Positions 1 through 7,579 of a stretch of 64,000 nucleotides of DNA are shown piece by piece. Made by a program: the position numbers and the translations under genes. How positions within the stretch are numbered: the first letter of the stretch is position 1; each line of letters starts with the position of its first letter. Location: assembly GCA_036620675.1 (NCBI GenBank), contig JAZHEE010000004.1. One strand, written 5' to 3'. The notes under the pieces are model-generated. The model was not told where the DNA came from, did no database searches, and was given only the letters and a program-made list of their open reading frames with translations. Source of the stretch: Jejubacter sp036620675 (GTDB lineage Bacteria > Pseudomonadota > Gammaproteobacteria > Enterobacterales > Enterobacteriaceae).

Positions 1-184
1 AGCTAAGTGCGGAAGAGATAAGTGCTGAAAGCATCTAAGCACGAAACTTGCCCCGAGATGAGTCTTCCCTGAGACCTGGAGTCTCCTGAAGGGACGTTGA
101 AGACGACGACGTTGATAGGCCGGGTGTGTAAGCGCAGCGATGCGTTGAGCTAACCGGTACTAATGACCCGAGAGGCTTAACCTT
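1..184 (+). rRNA. rrl: 23S ribosomal RNA, 3' end (partial)
   Basis: The sequence is the conserved last part of enterobacterial 23S rRNA, ending in GGCTTAACCTT as in E. coli. The rest of the gene lies outside the window. It is followed by a 100-base spacer and a 5S gene, so this is the distal end of an rRNA operon. Gene order downstream (5S, tRNA-Thr, 5S, then fis-dusB) identifies it as the equivalent of E. coli rrnD. Confidence 0.97.
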
Positions 185-284
185 ACAACGCCAAAGATGT
201 TTTGGTGATGAGAGCAGAATCAAATCAGCTTGTGACGGATTAAACGCTTATGGCCGGAAGTGCGGCGGTAAGCGGAACAGAATT

Positions 285-404
285 TGCCTGGCGGCGATAG
301 CGCGGTGGTCCCACCTGACCCCATGCCGAACTCAGAAGTGAAACGCCGTAGCGCCGATGGTAGTGTGGGGTCTCCCCATGCGAGAGTAGGGAACTGCCAG
401 GCAT
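285..404 (+). rRNA. rrf: 5S ribosomal RNA, first copy
   Basis: A 120-base gene starting TGCCTGGCGG and ending CTGCCAGGCAT, whose ends pair with each other as in 5S helix I. The body is essentially that of E. coli 5S rRNA. It corresponds to rrfD in the rrnD operon. Confidence 0.97.
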
Positions 405-430
405 CAAATTAAGGTATACCGGATTAAGCT

Positions 431-480
431 CCGGTGGCAGTGTGGCCCGCCCCATGCGGGACCAGGGAACTGCAAGGCAT
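431..480 (+). pseudogene. Degenerate 3' fragment of a 5S rRNA gene
   Basis: These 50 bases line up with the last part of the 5S genes on either side: GGTGGCAGTGTGG, then CCCCATGCGGGACCAGGGAACTGCAAGGCAT, followed by the same CAAATTAAG trailer found after the first 5S. Several substitutions are visible in what would be the 3' helices and no 5' half is present, so it cannot make a 5S molecule. It looks like a leftover of a tandem duplication of the 5S 3' end plus trailer. Confidence 0.75.
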
Positions 481-492
481 CAAATTAAGCGT

Positions 493-568
493 GCTGATAT
501 GGCTCAGTTGGTAGAGCGCACCCTTGGTAAGGGTGAGGTCCCCAGTTCGACTCTGGGTATCAGCACCA
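493..568 (+). tRNA. thrV: tRNA-Thr (GGT anticodon)
   Basis: A complete 76-base tRNA beginning GCTGATATGG and ending CAGCACCA with an encoded CCA. The anticodon GGT is at 526-528 in a TTGGTAA loop, and the T-loop motif GTTCGACTC is present. It reads ACC and ACT codons. It lies between two 5S genes in the same transcript, exactly as thrV in E. coli rrnD. Confidence 0.96.
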
Positions 569-605
569 CTTTATTCGGTTAAAGTTCGGCGCGTAGAAAA
601 GAATT

Positions 606-725
606 TGTCTGGCGGCGAGAGCGCGGTGGTCCCACCTGACCCCATGCCGAACTCAGAAGTGAAACGCCGTAGCGCCGATGGTAGTGTGGGGTCTCCCCAT
701 GCGAGAGTAGGGAACTGCCAGACAT
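606..725 (+). rRNA. rrf: 5S ribosomal RNA, second copy
   Basis: The body matches the first 5S copy. The two ends differ together (TGTCTGG at the start, CCAGACAT at the end), so the terminal helix is kept by a compensating change. It corresponds to rrfF, the extra 5S gene after thrV in E. coli. Confidence 0.96.
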
Positions 726-733
726 CAATTAAG

Positions 734-765
734 AAAAAGGCCCGCTCATCTGAGCGGGCCTTTTT
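734..765 (+). terminator. Terminator of the rRNA operon
   Basis: A GC-rich stem, GGCCCGCTCA / TGAGCGGGCC, closed by a two-base TC turn and flanked by AAAAA and TTTTT. This is a strong intrinsic terminator directly after the last 5S gene. Confidence 0.95.
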
Positions 766-900
766 CGTTGCGCTTGCTCAAGCCTTCTGAGGAGTCTCTG
801 GTGCTTTGTCACTCTACTGCATGCCTTTGCCATTCCTGAGCTCCGATTTTCGCTTTTACTACAAAATCGAACGCAATTCGTTGATTGCCGCTTGTTAGCG

Positions 901-1001
901 TGTAAGTATCCCGCATAATTGTGCCATTCACATTTAGAGATCCTCCGGCATAATCAATCTGCCAACAAAGGAGATCGCTATGCGTAAAGCCCGTTTTCCC
1001 G
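901..1001 (+). mobile_element. Probable IS3-family left end with the start of orfA
   Basis: The stretch starts with TGTAAGTATCCCGCATAAT, which looks like an insertion-sequence terminal repeat. It runs to a well-spaced ribosome site (AAAGGAG) and an ATG at 980. The seven codons after it read MRKARFP, close to the MRKARFTEHQ start of many IS3-family OrfA proteins. Similarity stops near 1001 and the reading frame runs on, out of phase, into primase sequence and ends at 1075. I infer a truncated IS end that became the left border of the island remnant. The family call rests on a short match and the exact border is uncertain. Confidence 0.5.
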
Positions 1002-2897
1002 ATGCTGTCCGACGGATCGCTGCTGCTGGTGCTGAAAAACGGCGCTGGCGCGACGACAGGCGCACAGGTGATTAAGCCCGATGGCAGTAAGCGGCTGGTG
1101 GCCGGAACGGTGAAGAAAGGCTCTTTTGGCGTGGTTAATTCCGTTGAATTGACGGAAACGGTGATTATCGCCGAAGGGCTGGCAACGGCGCTTTCAGTTC
1201 AGCAGTTCCGCCCTGATGCGACAATTATTGTCGCGATTGACGCCGGGAACCTGCTGCCAGTTGCGCAGGTGATGCGACAACATTACCCGGATGCGCAGAT
1301 CATCATCGCCGCTGATAACGATATTAAGCCTGGCGAACCAAACACGGGTAAATCAGCCGCAGAAAAAGCCGCTAAAGCTGTCTCTGGCCGGGTGGCTTTA
1401 CCTCCGTCTGAGGGAAAGGCCGACTGGAATGATTTTCACCAGCAACACGGGCTGGAAGCGTCCGCAGCAGCATTTAACGATTCGATGTATCGGCCGGAGG
1501 GCGAAAAAGTGGCGGTAAAACTTAAGGCGATTGACGGCGGCAAGAAGCACGTACGCGGAGAAATCAATCTGATCCAGATGGCGGACAATGAAAAGGCATT
1601 ACTTCTGGCATCTCGCTATGACGGTATTGCCATTCACGCAGAAAGCGAGGCTATTTATCTGTATCGCTCAGGCGTGTGGGAGAAAGCCGCGCCGTTAGAA
1701 TTAAGCCGCGAGATGGTAGCTATTTACAACGAAAATCAGACAAATTTCAGCAAACGCGCAGTTAATAACGTGATCGAGGCGCTGAAAATCGTGATTCCTG
1801 TCATGGGTGAACCACGTCGCAGCCTGATCCCGTTCGCTAATGGTGTCTATGACATGGAAACCGGAGAATTTACGGAACACCGTCCGGATAACTGGTTGAC
1901 CAACCATAACGGCGTGGAATATACCCCACCCATACCCGGAGAGAACCTCCATGACCACGCACCGAACTTTCACAAGTGGCTGAGCCACGCCGCTGACAAT
2001 GACGCACTGAAAATGCAGCGAATCGCCGCCGGTCTGTTTATGGTACTGGCGAACCGCTATGACTGGCAGTTGTTCCTTGAAATAACGGGTGAGGGTGGCA
2101 GCGGGAAAAGTGTCTTTACGCAGGTGGCCACACTACTGGCAGGAAAACACAATACCGCCAGCGGCAATATGGCGGCGCTGGACGACGCCGGAGGCCGGGC
2201 ACAGTTTGCAGGTAAAAGCCTGATAACCCTGCCCGACCAGCCTAAATATACCGGGGAGGGTACGGGTATCAAGGCAATCACTGGCGGTGACGCCATGGAG
2301 ATTAACCCGAAGTACGAGAAGCGCTATACCGCCGTATTGCGTGCGGTGGTGATTGCCACCAATAACACACCGATGATTTTCACGGAACGCTCAGGAGGTG
2401 TTGCCCGCCGCCGGGTTATCTTCCAGTTTAATAATCTTATCCGTGAAGAGAATAAAGACCCGGAACTACCGGAGAAAATTGCCGCTGAAATCCCGGTGAT
2501 TGTCCGCCGTCTGCTGTCAAATTTTGCCGACCCGGAGAAGGCCCGGCAGTTACTGCTGGAGCAGCGTGACAGCCTGGAGGCGCTGGAGATCAAACGCGCA
2601 TCCAACCCGGTGATTGACCTGTGCGCCGCGCTGGCGTTTATGGGCGAGCCGCGTGGGTTGATGATGGGCGGAGGCAGAAGGACGGACGCAGAGCGCCAGC
2701 CAAGAACGTATCTGTATCACCTTTATCTTGAGTTTATGGACTACATGGGACATTCCAGGCCGCTGAGCGTGAACGAGTTTGCCAAAGCCGTAAAGGAGGC
2801 CGCGAAGGAGTATGGAGGGGAATACCTGACCCGGACAATAAAGGGACGCAGGCAAACCAACGTGCAGATTACCGATAAAGCGGACGAGTTTTTATAA
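1002..2897 (+). pseudogene. P4 alpha-like primase-helicase, N-terminus missing
   Basis: The product resembles the replication proteins of P4-type satellites, which prime, unwind and bind the origin. The protein begins inside the primase part: a TOPRIM domain with EGLATALSV near residue 60 and AADND near residue 105. A superfamily 3 helicase follows, with Walker A GEGGSGKS at 363-370 and an IATNN motif near 450, then a basic C-terminal part. P4 alpha is 777 residues with an N-terminal zinc-finger region; here 631 residues remain and the zinc-finger part is absent. The frame stays open upstream of the first ATG but that DNA is IS-like. The helicase could still fold, but priming should be lost. 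Iterons follow directly. Confidence 0.85.
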
Positions 2898-2908
2898 AAT
2901 TTGATTTG

Positions 2909-3146
2909 GTTATCTACCCTCTCTACCTGAGTTAGTATTATTGTTTATTATCAGTGTGTTAGGTGGGTAGATAACCAATATTTAGCTATCTACCTGTTAT
3001 CTACCCTCTCTACCCTTTTCAATATCGGAGCAGGTAGAGGACTCAGGTAGAAAGGTAGACAGCAGGTAGACAGCAGAAAAGAGGGTATCTACCCGCTCAA
3101 AGCCTTGTGGCACAAGGGCTACAGCGATTAGGTAGATAAGGTAGAC
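2909..3146 (+). repeat. Iteron cluster, probable satellite origin of replication
   Basis: The hexamer GGTAGA occurs at least 13 times in 238 bases: seven times as written (2966, 3033, 3046, 3054, 3065, 3131, 3140) and six times inverted (2913, 2922, 2989, 3000, 3009, 3088). Many copies extend to GGTAGATAA or GGTAGACAGCA. An imperfect hairpin, AGCCTTGTGG / CACAAGGGCT, lies at 3101-3120. The region is AT-rich and lies directly after the helicase gene. P4 alpha binds repeated short sites of a different sequence at ori and crr, so an origin bound by the neighbouring helicase is the natural reading. Confidence 0.75.
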
Positions 3147-3191
3147 AACCAGTAGTAAAACTTTTCACGCACACCCTGTAACGAGGACATA

Positions 3192-3644
3192 ATGACAGCG
3201 CAAATTTCAGCCTACGGGCGGCTGGTGGCCGATCCGAACACCAGAACAACGGGCAGGGGTACGAATATGGCAATGGCGCGGCTGGCGGTATCGCTGCCCT
3301 GTAATGCGGCAGAGGATGGACAGGCTACCTTCTGGCTGGGTGTGCTGGCTTTCGGCAAACAGGCCGATGCGCTGGCACGGCACCAGAAAGGCGACCTTAT
3401 CAGCGTGGCGGGTAATATGCAGCTTAACCAGTGGACGGGGCAGGATGGGACAAAACAGCAGGGTTATCAGGTGCTGGCCGACAGTGTGATCAGCGCCAGA
3501 ACGGCAAGACCGGGCAGCGGACGAAAAGCCGGAACTGATACGGACGGTAATAAGCGACAGCCTCCCGCCGCTGCGCCGGGGTGGGAAGTTTACAATACGC
3601 CGGAAGATTTTGACCAGCGCCCACAACATGAAGATGATTTCTGA
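3192..3644 (+). CDS. ssb: Single-stranded DNA-binding protein of the satellite
   Basis: A 150-residue protein with an OB-fold of the SSB family (start MTAQISAYGRL, then FWLGVLAFGKQADALARHQKGD and the core segment GNMQLNQWTG). A polar linker follows, and an acidic tail ending HEDDF, the usual docking site for replication partners. It should coat single-stranded DNA during satellite replication. The start at 3192 has GAGGA eight bases upstream. It follows the iteron region and precedes the 87-residue gene by 18 bases, so the two are probably co-transcribed. It is shorter than the 170-180 residue chromosomal SSB. Confidence 0.88.
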   Translation: MTAQISAYGRLVADPNTRTTGRGTNMAMARLAVSLPCNAAEDGQATFWLGVLAFGKQADALARHQKGDLISVAGNMQLNQWTGQDGTKQQGYQVLADSVISARTARPGSGRKAGTDTDGNKRQPPAAAPGWEVYNTPEDFDQRPQHEDDF

Positions 3645-3662
3645 CCGAAAGGAGCAAAGAAA

Positions 3663-3926
3663 ATGTTTACTTATAAGGATGTTCTGGAGCATCGCAAGGT
3701 GCATGGCATTGAAAATGCCGTACAGGATATGGGAGTAAAGGAGTACGCTGCTGCGCTTGATAAAGATGCGGTGGTGATGATTGATTCTCACGGCTTCATT
3801 GTGGATTCTTTCACGGGAATGGCTCTGGCTGCTGATGGCGAACAGCTGGATCTCCTCATAGCGCATCTGGAGAAAATGCGTAAGGATATGCCGGAAAAGA
3901 ACATGCGGGATTTGCTGAATAAATAA
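3663..3926 (+). CDS. Small satellite protein of unknown function
   Basis: An 87-residue soluble protein with no signal peptide or membrane segment. I do not recognise a domain. It has a good ribosome site (AGGAG) and lies 18 bases after ssb, ending just before a terminator, so it looks real and part of the replication operon. The middle (ALDKDAVVMIDSHGFIVDSFTG) suggests a small alpha/beta fold. A role in replication or its control is only a guess from position. Confidence 0.6.
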   Translation: MFTYKDVLEHRKVHGIENAVQDMGVKEYAAALDKDAVVMIDSHGFIVDSFTGMALAADGEQLDLLIAHLEKMRKDMPEKNMRDLLNK

Positions 3927-3963
3927 ATTTTGTAAATTATTCGTACTCATGTTTACCCGTGAT

Positions 3964-3993
3964 TACCCCTGTCTCTGACGGGGGTTTTCTTTA
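3964..3993 (+). terminator. Terminator after the satellite replication genes
   Basis: The stem ACCCC-T-GTC / GAC-G-GGGGT with a TCT loop is followed by TTTTCTTT. It separates the primase-ssb block from the capsid block. Confidence 0.85.
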
Positions 3994-4016
3994 TATTTTT
4001 CATGTATATCTTGAAG

Positions 4017-4042
4017 AGTGGCACTCAGACGTGAGCCGCCAC
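4017..4042 (+). promoter_or_regulatory. Stem-loop ahead of the capsid gene
   Basis: AGTGGC and GCCACT form the outer stem and CTCA / TGAG an inner stem around GACG. It lies in the 165-base gap between the terminator and the capsid gene. No T-run follows. It could be a regulatory RNA fold or a protein-binding palindrome; its role is unknown. Confidence 0.4.
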
Positions 4043-4157
4043 TGGCCGTTTAATCAAGCTGCGCGAAGTAGCCTGTGAGATGCAGAAAAAGGTTAAACGG
4101 CCTCCCCTCCAAGCGCTGGTTTCACGTCTCAACATTAATTGTTACGGAAACCACTCC

Positions 4158-5309
4158 ATGAAGAAATTACTCGAATTACGCCAGCAGAAAGCAGAACTCA
4201 AAACCCAGATGCGATCAATGCTGGAAAAAGCCGACAGCGAGAAGCGCAGCCTGAACGATGAAGAGGGCAAGCAGTTCGACGAACTCCGCGCTAAAGCTGA
4301 TGGTCTGGATACTGAAATAGCCCGCCTTGAGTCCGTCGCGGATGATGAACGCAGCCAGCCAGGCCAGCCTACAGGTAACGGCCCGACGAAAGACGAACTG
4401 CGCTCCTACATTCTGACCGGGGAAACCCGCAACCTGTCCACCAGCGTTCCGGCTGACGGTGGCTATACCGTTATTCCCGAGCTGAATAAAGAGATTATGC
4501 GCCAGCTCTCCGATGAATCGGTGATGCGCAAAATCTGTACCGTCAAAACCATCCACAGCAACGAGTTCAAACAACTTGTTTCCGCTGGTGGTGCGGTGGT
4601 GGAGCACGGCGAGGAAGGGGTAGCCAGGAAACAGACTGCAACCCCGAAGCTGAATGAAGTCAGTATTCGCCTGTATCCGATTTACGCCTATCCGAAAACC
4701 ACTCAGGAGATTATCGACTTCTCCGAGGTGGACATTATGAGCTGGCTGTCTTCTGAGATTGGCGACACTTTCGTTGATACCGAAGAAACGGATCTGGTTT
4801 CCGGTGACGGTGAGAAAAAAGCCAAAGGCTTTCTGTCGTTCCCGCGCACGGAAGAAAACGATAAAACCCGCCCGTTCGGTACGCTACAGACGAAAAAAGT
4901 TACCGGCGAACTTGATGCCGACATGCTGATCGACCTGAAGTTTTCGCTCCGCAACAAATACCGCAAGAAAGCGGTCTGGGTGATGAATTCAACGACCGCC
5001 GCCACGGCGCAAAAGCTGAAGAACGCCAACGGCGATTATATCTGGCGTGACCGCCTCCAGGCTGGCGATCCGGATACGCTGCTGGGCCTGCCGGTGGAAT
5101 ATCTTGAGTTTATGCCGGATGGCCTTATTGCTGTGGGTGACTTCAAGCGCGGTTATTTCATCGTTGACCATGAGACGGGTACCCGTACCCGTCCGGATTT
5201 CAGCGAGCCGGGCTTCATCAATATCTATACCCAGAAATATCTGGGCGGTGGCGTGGTGGACTCCAGCGCCATCAAGGTGCTTGAGCTGACGGATGGTGAA
5301 ACATCCTGA
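4158..5309 (+). CDS. HK97-type major capsid protein
   Basis: A 383-residue protein, the usual length of this family (HK97 gp5 is 385). The first 60 residues (MKKLLELRQQKAELK onward) are a charged coiled coil like the delta scaffold region removed by the prohead protease. The shell domain follows, with STSVPADGGYTVIPE near 96 and GLPVEYLEFMPDG near 312. An upstream in-frame ATG at 4080 would add 26 residues unlike the family, so I prefer 4158. The protease gene follows 51 bases later. Of the head genes seen here only this one and the protease look intact. Confidence 0.9.
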   Translation: MKKLLELRQQKAELKTQMRSMLEKADSEKRSLNDEEGKQFDELRAKADGLDTEIARLESVADDERSQPGQPTGNGPTKDELRSYILTGETRNLSTSVPADGGYTVIPELNKEIMRQLSDESVMRKICTVKTIHSNEFKQLVSAGGAVVEHGEEGVARKQTATPKLNEVSIRLYPIYAYPKTTQEIIDFSEVDIMSWLSSEIGDTFVDTEETDLVSGDGEKKAKGFLSFPRTEENDKTRPFGTLQTKKVTGELDADMLIDLKFSLRNKYRKKAVWVMNSTTAATAQKLKNANGDYIWRDRLQAGDPDTLLGLPVEYLEFMPDGLIAVGDFKRGYFIVDHETGTRTRPDFSEPGFINIYTQKYLGGGVVDSSAIKVLELTDGETS

Positions 5310-5319
5310 TCCGGTGCGT

Positions 5320-5341
5320 AAGGGGCTTCGGCCCCTTTTCC
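5320..5341 (+). terminator. UUCG hairpin between capsid and protease genes
   Basis: AAGGGGC-TTCG-GCCCCTT followed by TTCCG. This very stable tetraloop hairpin may attenuate transcription after the capsid gene, so that the shell protein is made in excess of protease and portal. The T-run is short, so it could instead only protect the capsid mRNA. Confidence 0.6.
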
Positions 5342-5360
5342 GTCTAATGGAGTCCAAAGA

Positions 5361-5921
5361 ATGAAAACAATCGATTTTGAAATCCGCACCTCCGAACTGA
5401 CCGCAAAAGAGCGCAAGCTGGTGGGCTATGCCGTGCGCTGGAACAGCCTGTCGGAAGTTATCTGGGACGAATTCCGCGAACAGTTCGCGCCGGGAGCGTT
5501 TAAAGACAGCCTGGCATCCGGTAGCGATGTGCGCGCGCTGTACGAGCATAACTATACCCAACTGCTGGGGCGTACCAAATCCGGCACGCTGATGCTGTCG
5601 GAAGATGATACCGGGCTACGCTTCGAGCTGACCCCGCCGAATACCCAGCTTGGCAACGATGTGCTTGAACTGGTGGAGCGTGGTGATATTTCCGGTATGA
5701 GCTTTGGTTTTCGTGCTCTGAAAGAGGCGTGGGATATCGGGCAGTCCCCTTACCTGCGTACTGTTACCGCCGCTGAACTGCGGGAAATCACCGTCACATC
5801 AATGCCAGCCTATCCGGAAAGCGGGGTGGAAATTGCGCATCGCTCTCTTTACGCCCATCACCCTGAATTACGCCGGGTCAGTGACAATCGTCGCCGTTGG
5901 GCCGAATTAGCGGGGTTGTGA
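5361..5921 (+). CDS. HK97-family prohead protease
   Basis: A 186-residue serine protease of phage head maturation. The family His is in ALYEHNYTQLLGR (about residue 62) and the Ser in ISGMSFGF (about residue 114). It begins with the typical beta strand (KTIDFEIRTSELTAKER...VGYAVRWNS). It would trim the capsid delta region after shell assembly. It overlaps no neighbour; the portal starts one base after its stop. In HK97 the order is portal-protease-capsid; here it is reversed, as in capsid-forming satellites. Confidence 0.9.
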   Translation: MKTIDFEIRTSELTAKERKLVGYAVRWNSLSEVIWDEFREQFAPGAFKDSLASGSDVRALYEHNYTQLLGRTKSGTLMLSEDDTGLRFELTPPNTQLGNDVLELVERGDISGMSFGFRALKEAWDIGQSPYLRTVTAAELREITVTSMPAYPESGVEIAHRSLYAHHPELRRVSDNRRRWAELAGL

Positions 5922-5922
5922 T

Positions 5923-6702
5923 ATGTGGCCGTTCAGAAAGAAACAGGCAGAGCAGCGCAGCATTACCCTTGATGAGTTTATGCAGATGGCAGGGGTTCCC
6001 AATACCGGATCGGGTGAGCATGTCTCCGCCGGTACTGCGGAGTCCCTGCCGGCGGTGATGAACGCTGTCACCGTGATCAGTGAGGCGGTGGCCTCCATGC
6101 CCTGCTACCTGTACCGGGTCAGGAACGATAACGGACGTGAGGCCCGGGAATGGCTGGACGGGCATCCGGTGGATTACCTGCTGAATGAGCAGCCCAACGA
6201 CTGCCAGACGGCTTACCAGTTCAAGCGAACCATGATGCGCCATTGTCTGCTGAACGGCAACGCCTACGCAGTGATCCGCTGGGGGCGTGATGGTCAACCC
6301 ACATCCCTGCATCCGTATCCGCCCCGGGCCGTTGTACCCGAGCGTATCGGTGACCATCGCTATAAGTACACCATTACCGAGCCATACAGCGGGAAGGTCA
6401 TGACCTGCCTTCAGGAAGAGGTTCTTCATCTGCGTTATTCGACGGACGATGGCTTTATGGGACGTTCTCCGATCACGGTCTGTCGTGAAACGCTGGGCCT
6501 CGGTCTGGCGCAGCAGCGCCACGGCGCCAGCATCATGAAGGATGGCATGATGGCCGCAGGCATTATCAAATCATCGGAATGGCTGGACAGCCATAAGGGT
6601 AAGCAGGCTCTCGATGCGCTGGAACGCTACAAAGGGGCCAGAAATGCCGGTAAGACACCGATCCTTGAAGGGGGGATGAAGTGTTCGTTAATCGCAGGGT
6701 AG
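5923..6702 (+). pseudogene. HK97-type portal protein, C-terminus lost by deletion
   Basis: The 259 residues match the first two thirds of a phage portal protein, the ring at the packaging vertex. MWPFRKKQ starts it; NAVTVISEAVASMPCYLYR and HCLLNGNAYAVIRWGRDGQP are typical. After PILEGGM (about residue 252) family similarity stops and the frame ends at a TAG a few codons later. Family members run to about 400 residues. The sequence right after this point belongs to a terminase in another frame, so the gene was cut by a deletion. A working portal is not expected. Confidence 0.88.
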
Positions 6703-6929
6703 TGCGCCACCGTGGCGATCCGGTTCTGGCCTGGGCGATTGGAAACGTGGTGATGGAGTCTGACGCCAACGCCAACATTAAGCCCAATAAAAAGAAATCC
6801 TCAAACAAGATAGACCCGGCGGTATCCGCGCTGATGGCGTTCGGCACCTTCCAGGCTGAGCACGAGGATTTTGCTTTCGATATGAGCGACAGCCACAAAC
6901 AACGGCTGGCGACATTTAACGGTATCTGA
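6681..6929 (+). pseudogene. C-terminal fragment of a phage large terminase
   Basis: The 82 codons (GTG start only by chance) read like the end of an HK97-type TerL nuclease: RHRGDPVLAWAIGNVVMESDANANIKPNKKKSSNKIDPAVSALMA. The pattern HGGNPVLRWMASNV...DAAGNIKPDK...KIDGIVALIMA is the familiar family ending. The ATPase part and most of the nuclease are missing. It overlaps the broken portal in a different frame. It shows that the complete element had a terminase downstream of the portal on the same strand. Confidence 0.8.
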
Positions 6930-6937
6930 GGTTTTCC

Positions 6938-7132
6938 ATGAAGCAGTATGAGATAGCGGAAAAGCTGGCCAGCACCATGCAGCAGGAAGGGTGTGAGCTG
7001 GATGCGTGCGACAGGCTGATAATCCGTAAAACGATATCCGGGGCACTCACGGCACAACGCCACCGGGTAAACCGGGCAATATCGGCCAGCCAGACCTACC
7101 GCTGGAGAAAACCGGATAAGCCGCGTCGCTAA
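6938..7132 (+). CDS. Small satellite protein of unknown function
   Basis: A 64-residue, basic protein (MKQYEIAEKLASTMQQEG...RWRKPDKPRR) starting nine bases after the terminase fragment, with GAGG upstream. The N-terminal part could be a short helical, helix-turn-helix-like segment but I cannot assign a family. It is the last gene before the fis terminator. Whether it is still expressed after loss of the genes upstream is unknown. Confidence 0.5.
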   Translation: MKQYEIAEKLASTMQQEGCELDACDRLIIRKTISGALTAQRHRVNRAISASQTYRWRKPDKPRR

Positions 7133-7135
7133 TAG

Positions 7136-7194
7136 TGTGTTTATGCTTGCGTGGTTGTGTAAAAATGCGTGGGGTACACGGTGGGGACAGAGAA
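7136..7194. other. Probable right border of the satellite element
   Basis: GT-rich sequence including GTGGGGTACACGGTGGGGACAG lies between the last island gene and the fis terminator. TGGGG-type stretches with a short direct repeat (TGGGGTACACG / TGGGGACAG) are common beside island attachment sites. I found no matching copy at the left side, which has been replaced by IS-like DNA, so an attR is an inference from position only. Confidence 0.35.
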
Positions 7195-7236
7195 TAAAAA
7201 AGGCGTTGACCGATAATGGTAAACGCCTTTCTTTTC
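7195..7236. terminator. Bidirectional terminator after fis
   Basis: The arms AGGCGTT and AACGCCT enclose a 13-base loop. A-rich sequence on the left and TTTCTTTT on the right give T-runs in both directions. On the minus strand it ends fis; on the plus strand it would stop transcripts leaving the satellite remnant. Confidence 0.85.
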
Positions 7237-7256
7237 AACGCATTAGCTGACACTAA

Positions 7257-7553
7257 TCAGTTCATGCCGTATTTTTTCAGTTTCTTACGCAGCGTACCGC
7301 GGTTGATTCCCATCATCAGGGCTGCACGGGTCTGGTTACCGCGGGTGTATTGCATCACCATGTCCAACAGGGGCTGCTCTACTTCAGCCAGTACCAGCTC
7401 ATAGAGGTCGTTAACGTCCTGACCATTCAGTTGAGCAAAATAGTTCTTCAGTGCCTGTTTTACCGAATCACGCAGGGGTTTTTGAGTTACCTGATCCTGA
7501 GAGTTAACGGTAGAAACGGTCAGTACGTCAGAATTTACGCGTTGTTCGAACAT
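7257..7553 (-). CDS. fis: DNA-binding protein Fis
   Basis: The 98-residue protein is the length of E. coli Fis and, as far as I recall it, the same sequence. The N-terminal beta-hairpin arms contact Hin and Gin recombinases. The C-terminal helix-turn-helix ([25 protein letters not shown]) binds degenerate 15-base sites. Fis bends DNA, activates rRNA and tRNA promoters, and shapes the chromosome during rapid growth. It is the second gene of the dusB-fis operon, 26 bases after dusB, and depends on the promoter ahead of dusB. Confidence 0.99.
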
Positions 7554-7579
7554 AGTTCTGTCAGCTCTTTTATTTCTGT

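Larger units (their letters stand above)
901..7190 (+). mobile_element. Decayed phage satellite (P4-like or capsid-forming PICI-like) between rrnD and fis
   Basis: The element carries a primase-helicase, iterons, ssb, a small unknown gene, an HK97-type capsid, a prohead protease, a portal start, a terminase end and a small unknown gene, all on the plus strand. Primase plus capsid without tail or lysis genes is the content known for capsid-forming phage-inducible chromosomal islands. No integrase, regulator, small terminase or head-tail adaptor remains, and two deletion junctions are visible, near 1001 and near 6675. E. coli K-12 has yhdJ, acrEF and an amino acid transporter at this place. The right border probably lies in the 60 bases before the fis terminator. 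I could not identify attachment repeats. Confidence 0.8.

Noticed and set aside
524..790. Open frame of 88 codons across tRNA-Thr and the second 5S gene
   Set aside because: It reads through structural RNA genes and the terminator; the translation has no protein character.
770..900. Possible left attachment site after the rRNA terminator
   Set aside because: I found no repeat of the GTGGGGTACACGG-type sequence of the right border; the original left end seems to be gone.
980..1075. A 31-residue peptide starting MRKARFP with a good ribosome site
   Set aside because: The first codons look like IS3 orfA and the rest is out-of-frame primase, so it is a fusion by-product and not a gene.
2909..3146. 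CRISPR array at the GGTAGA repeats
   Set aside because: The repeat unit is only 6-11 bases, occurs on both strands and has irregular spacing; iterons explain it better.
4080..4157. Upstream ATG for the capsid protein
   Set aside because: The extra 26 residues are unlike the family and the coiled-coil start MKKLLELRQQKAELK at 4158 gives the normal length.
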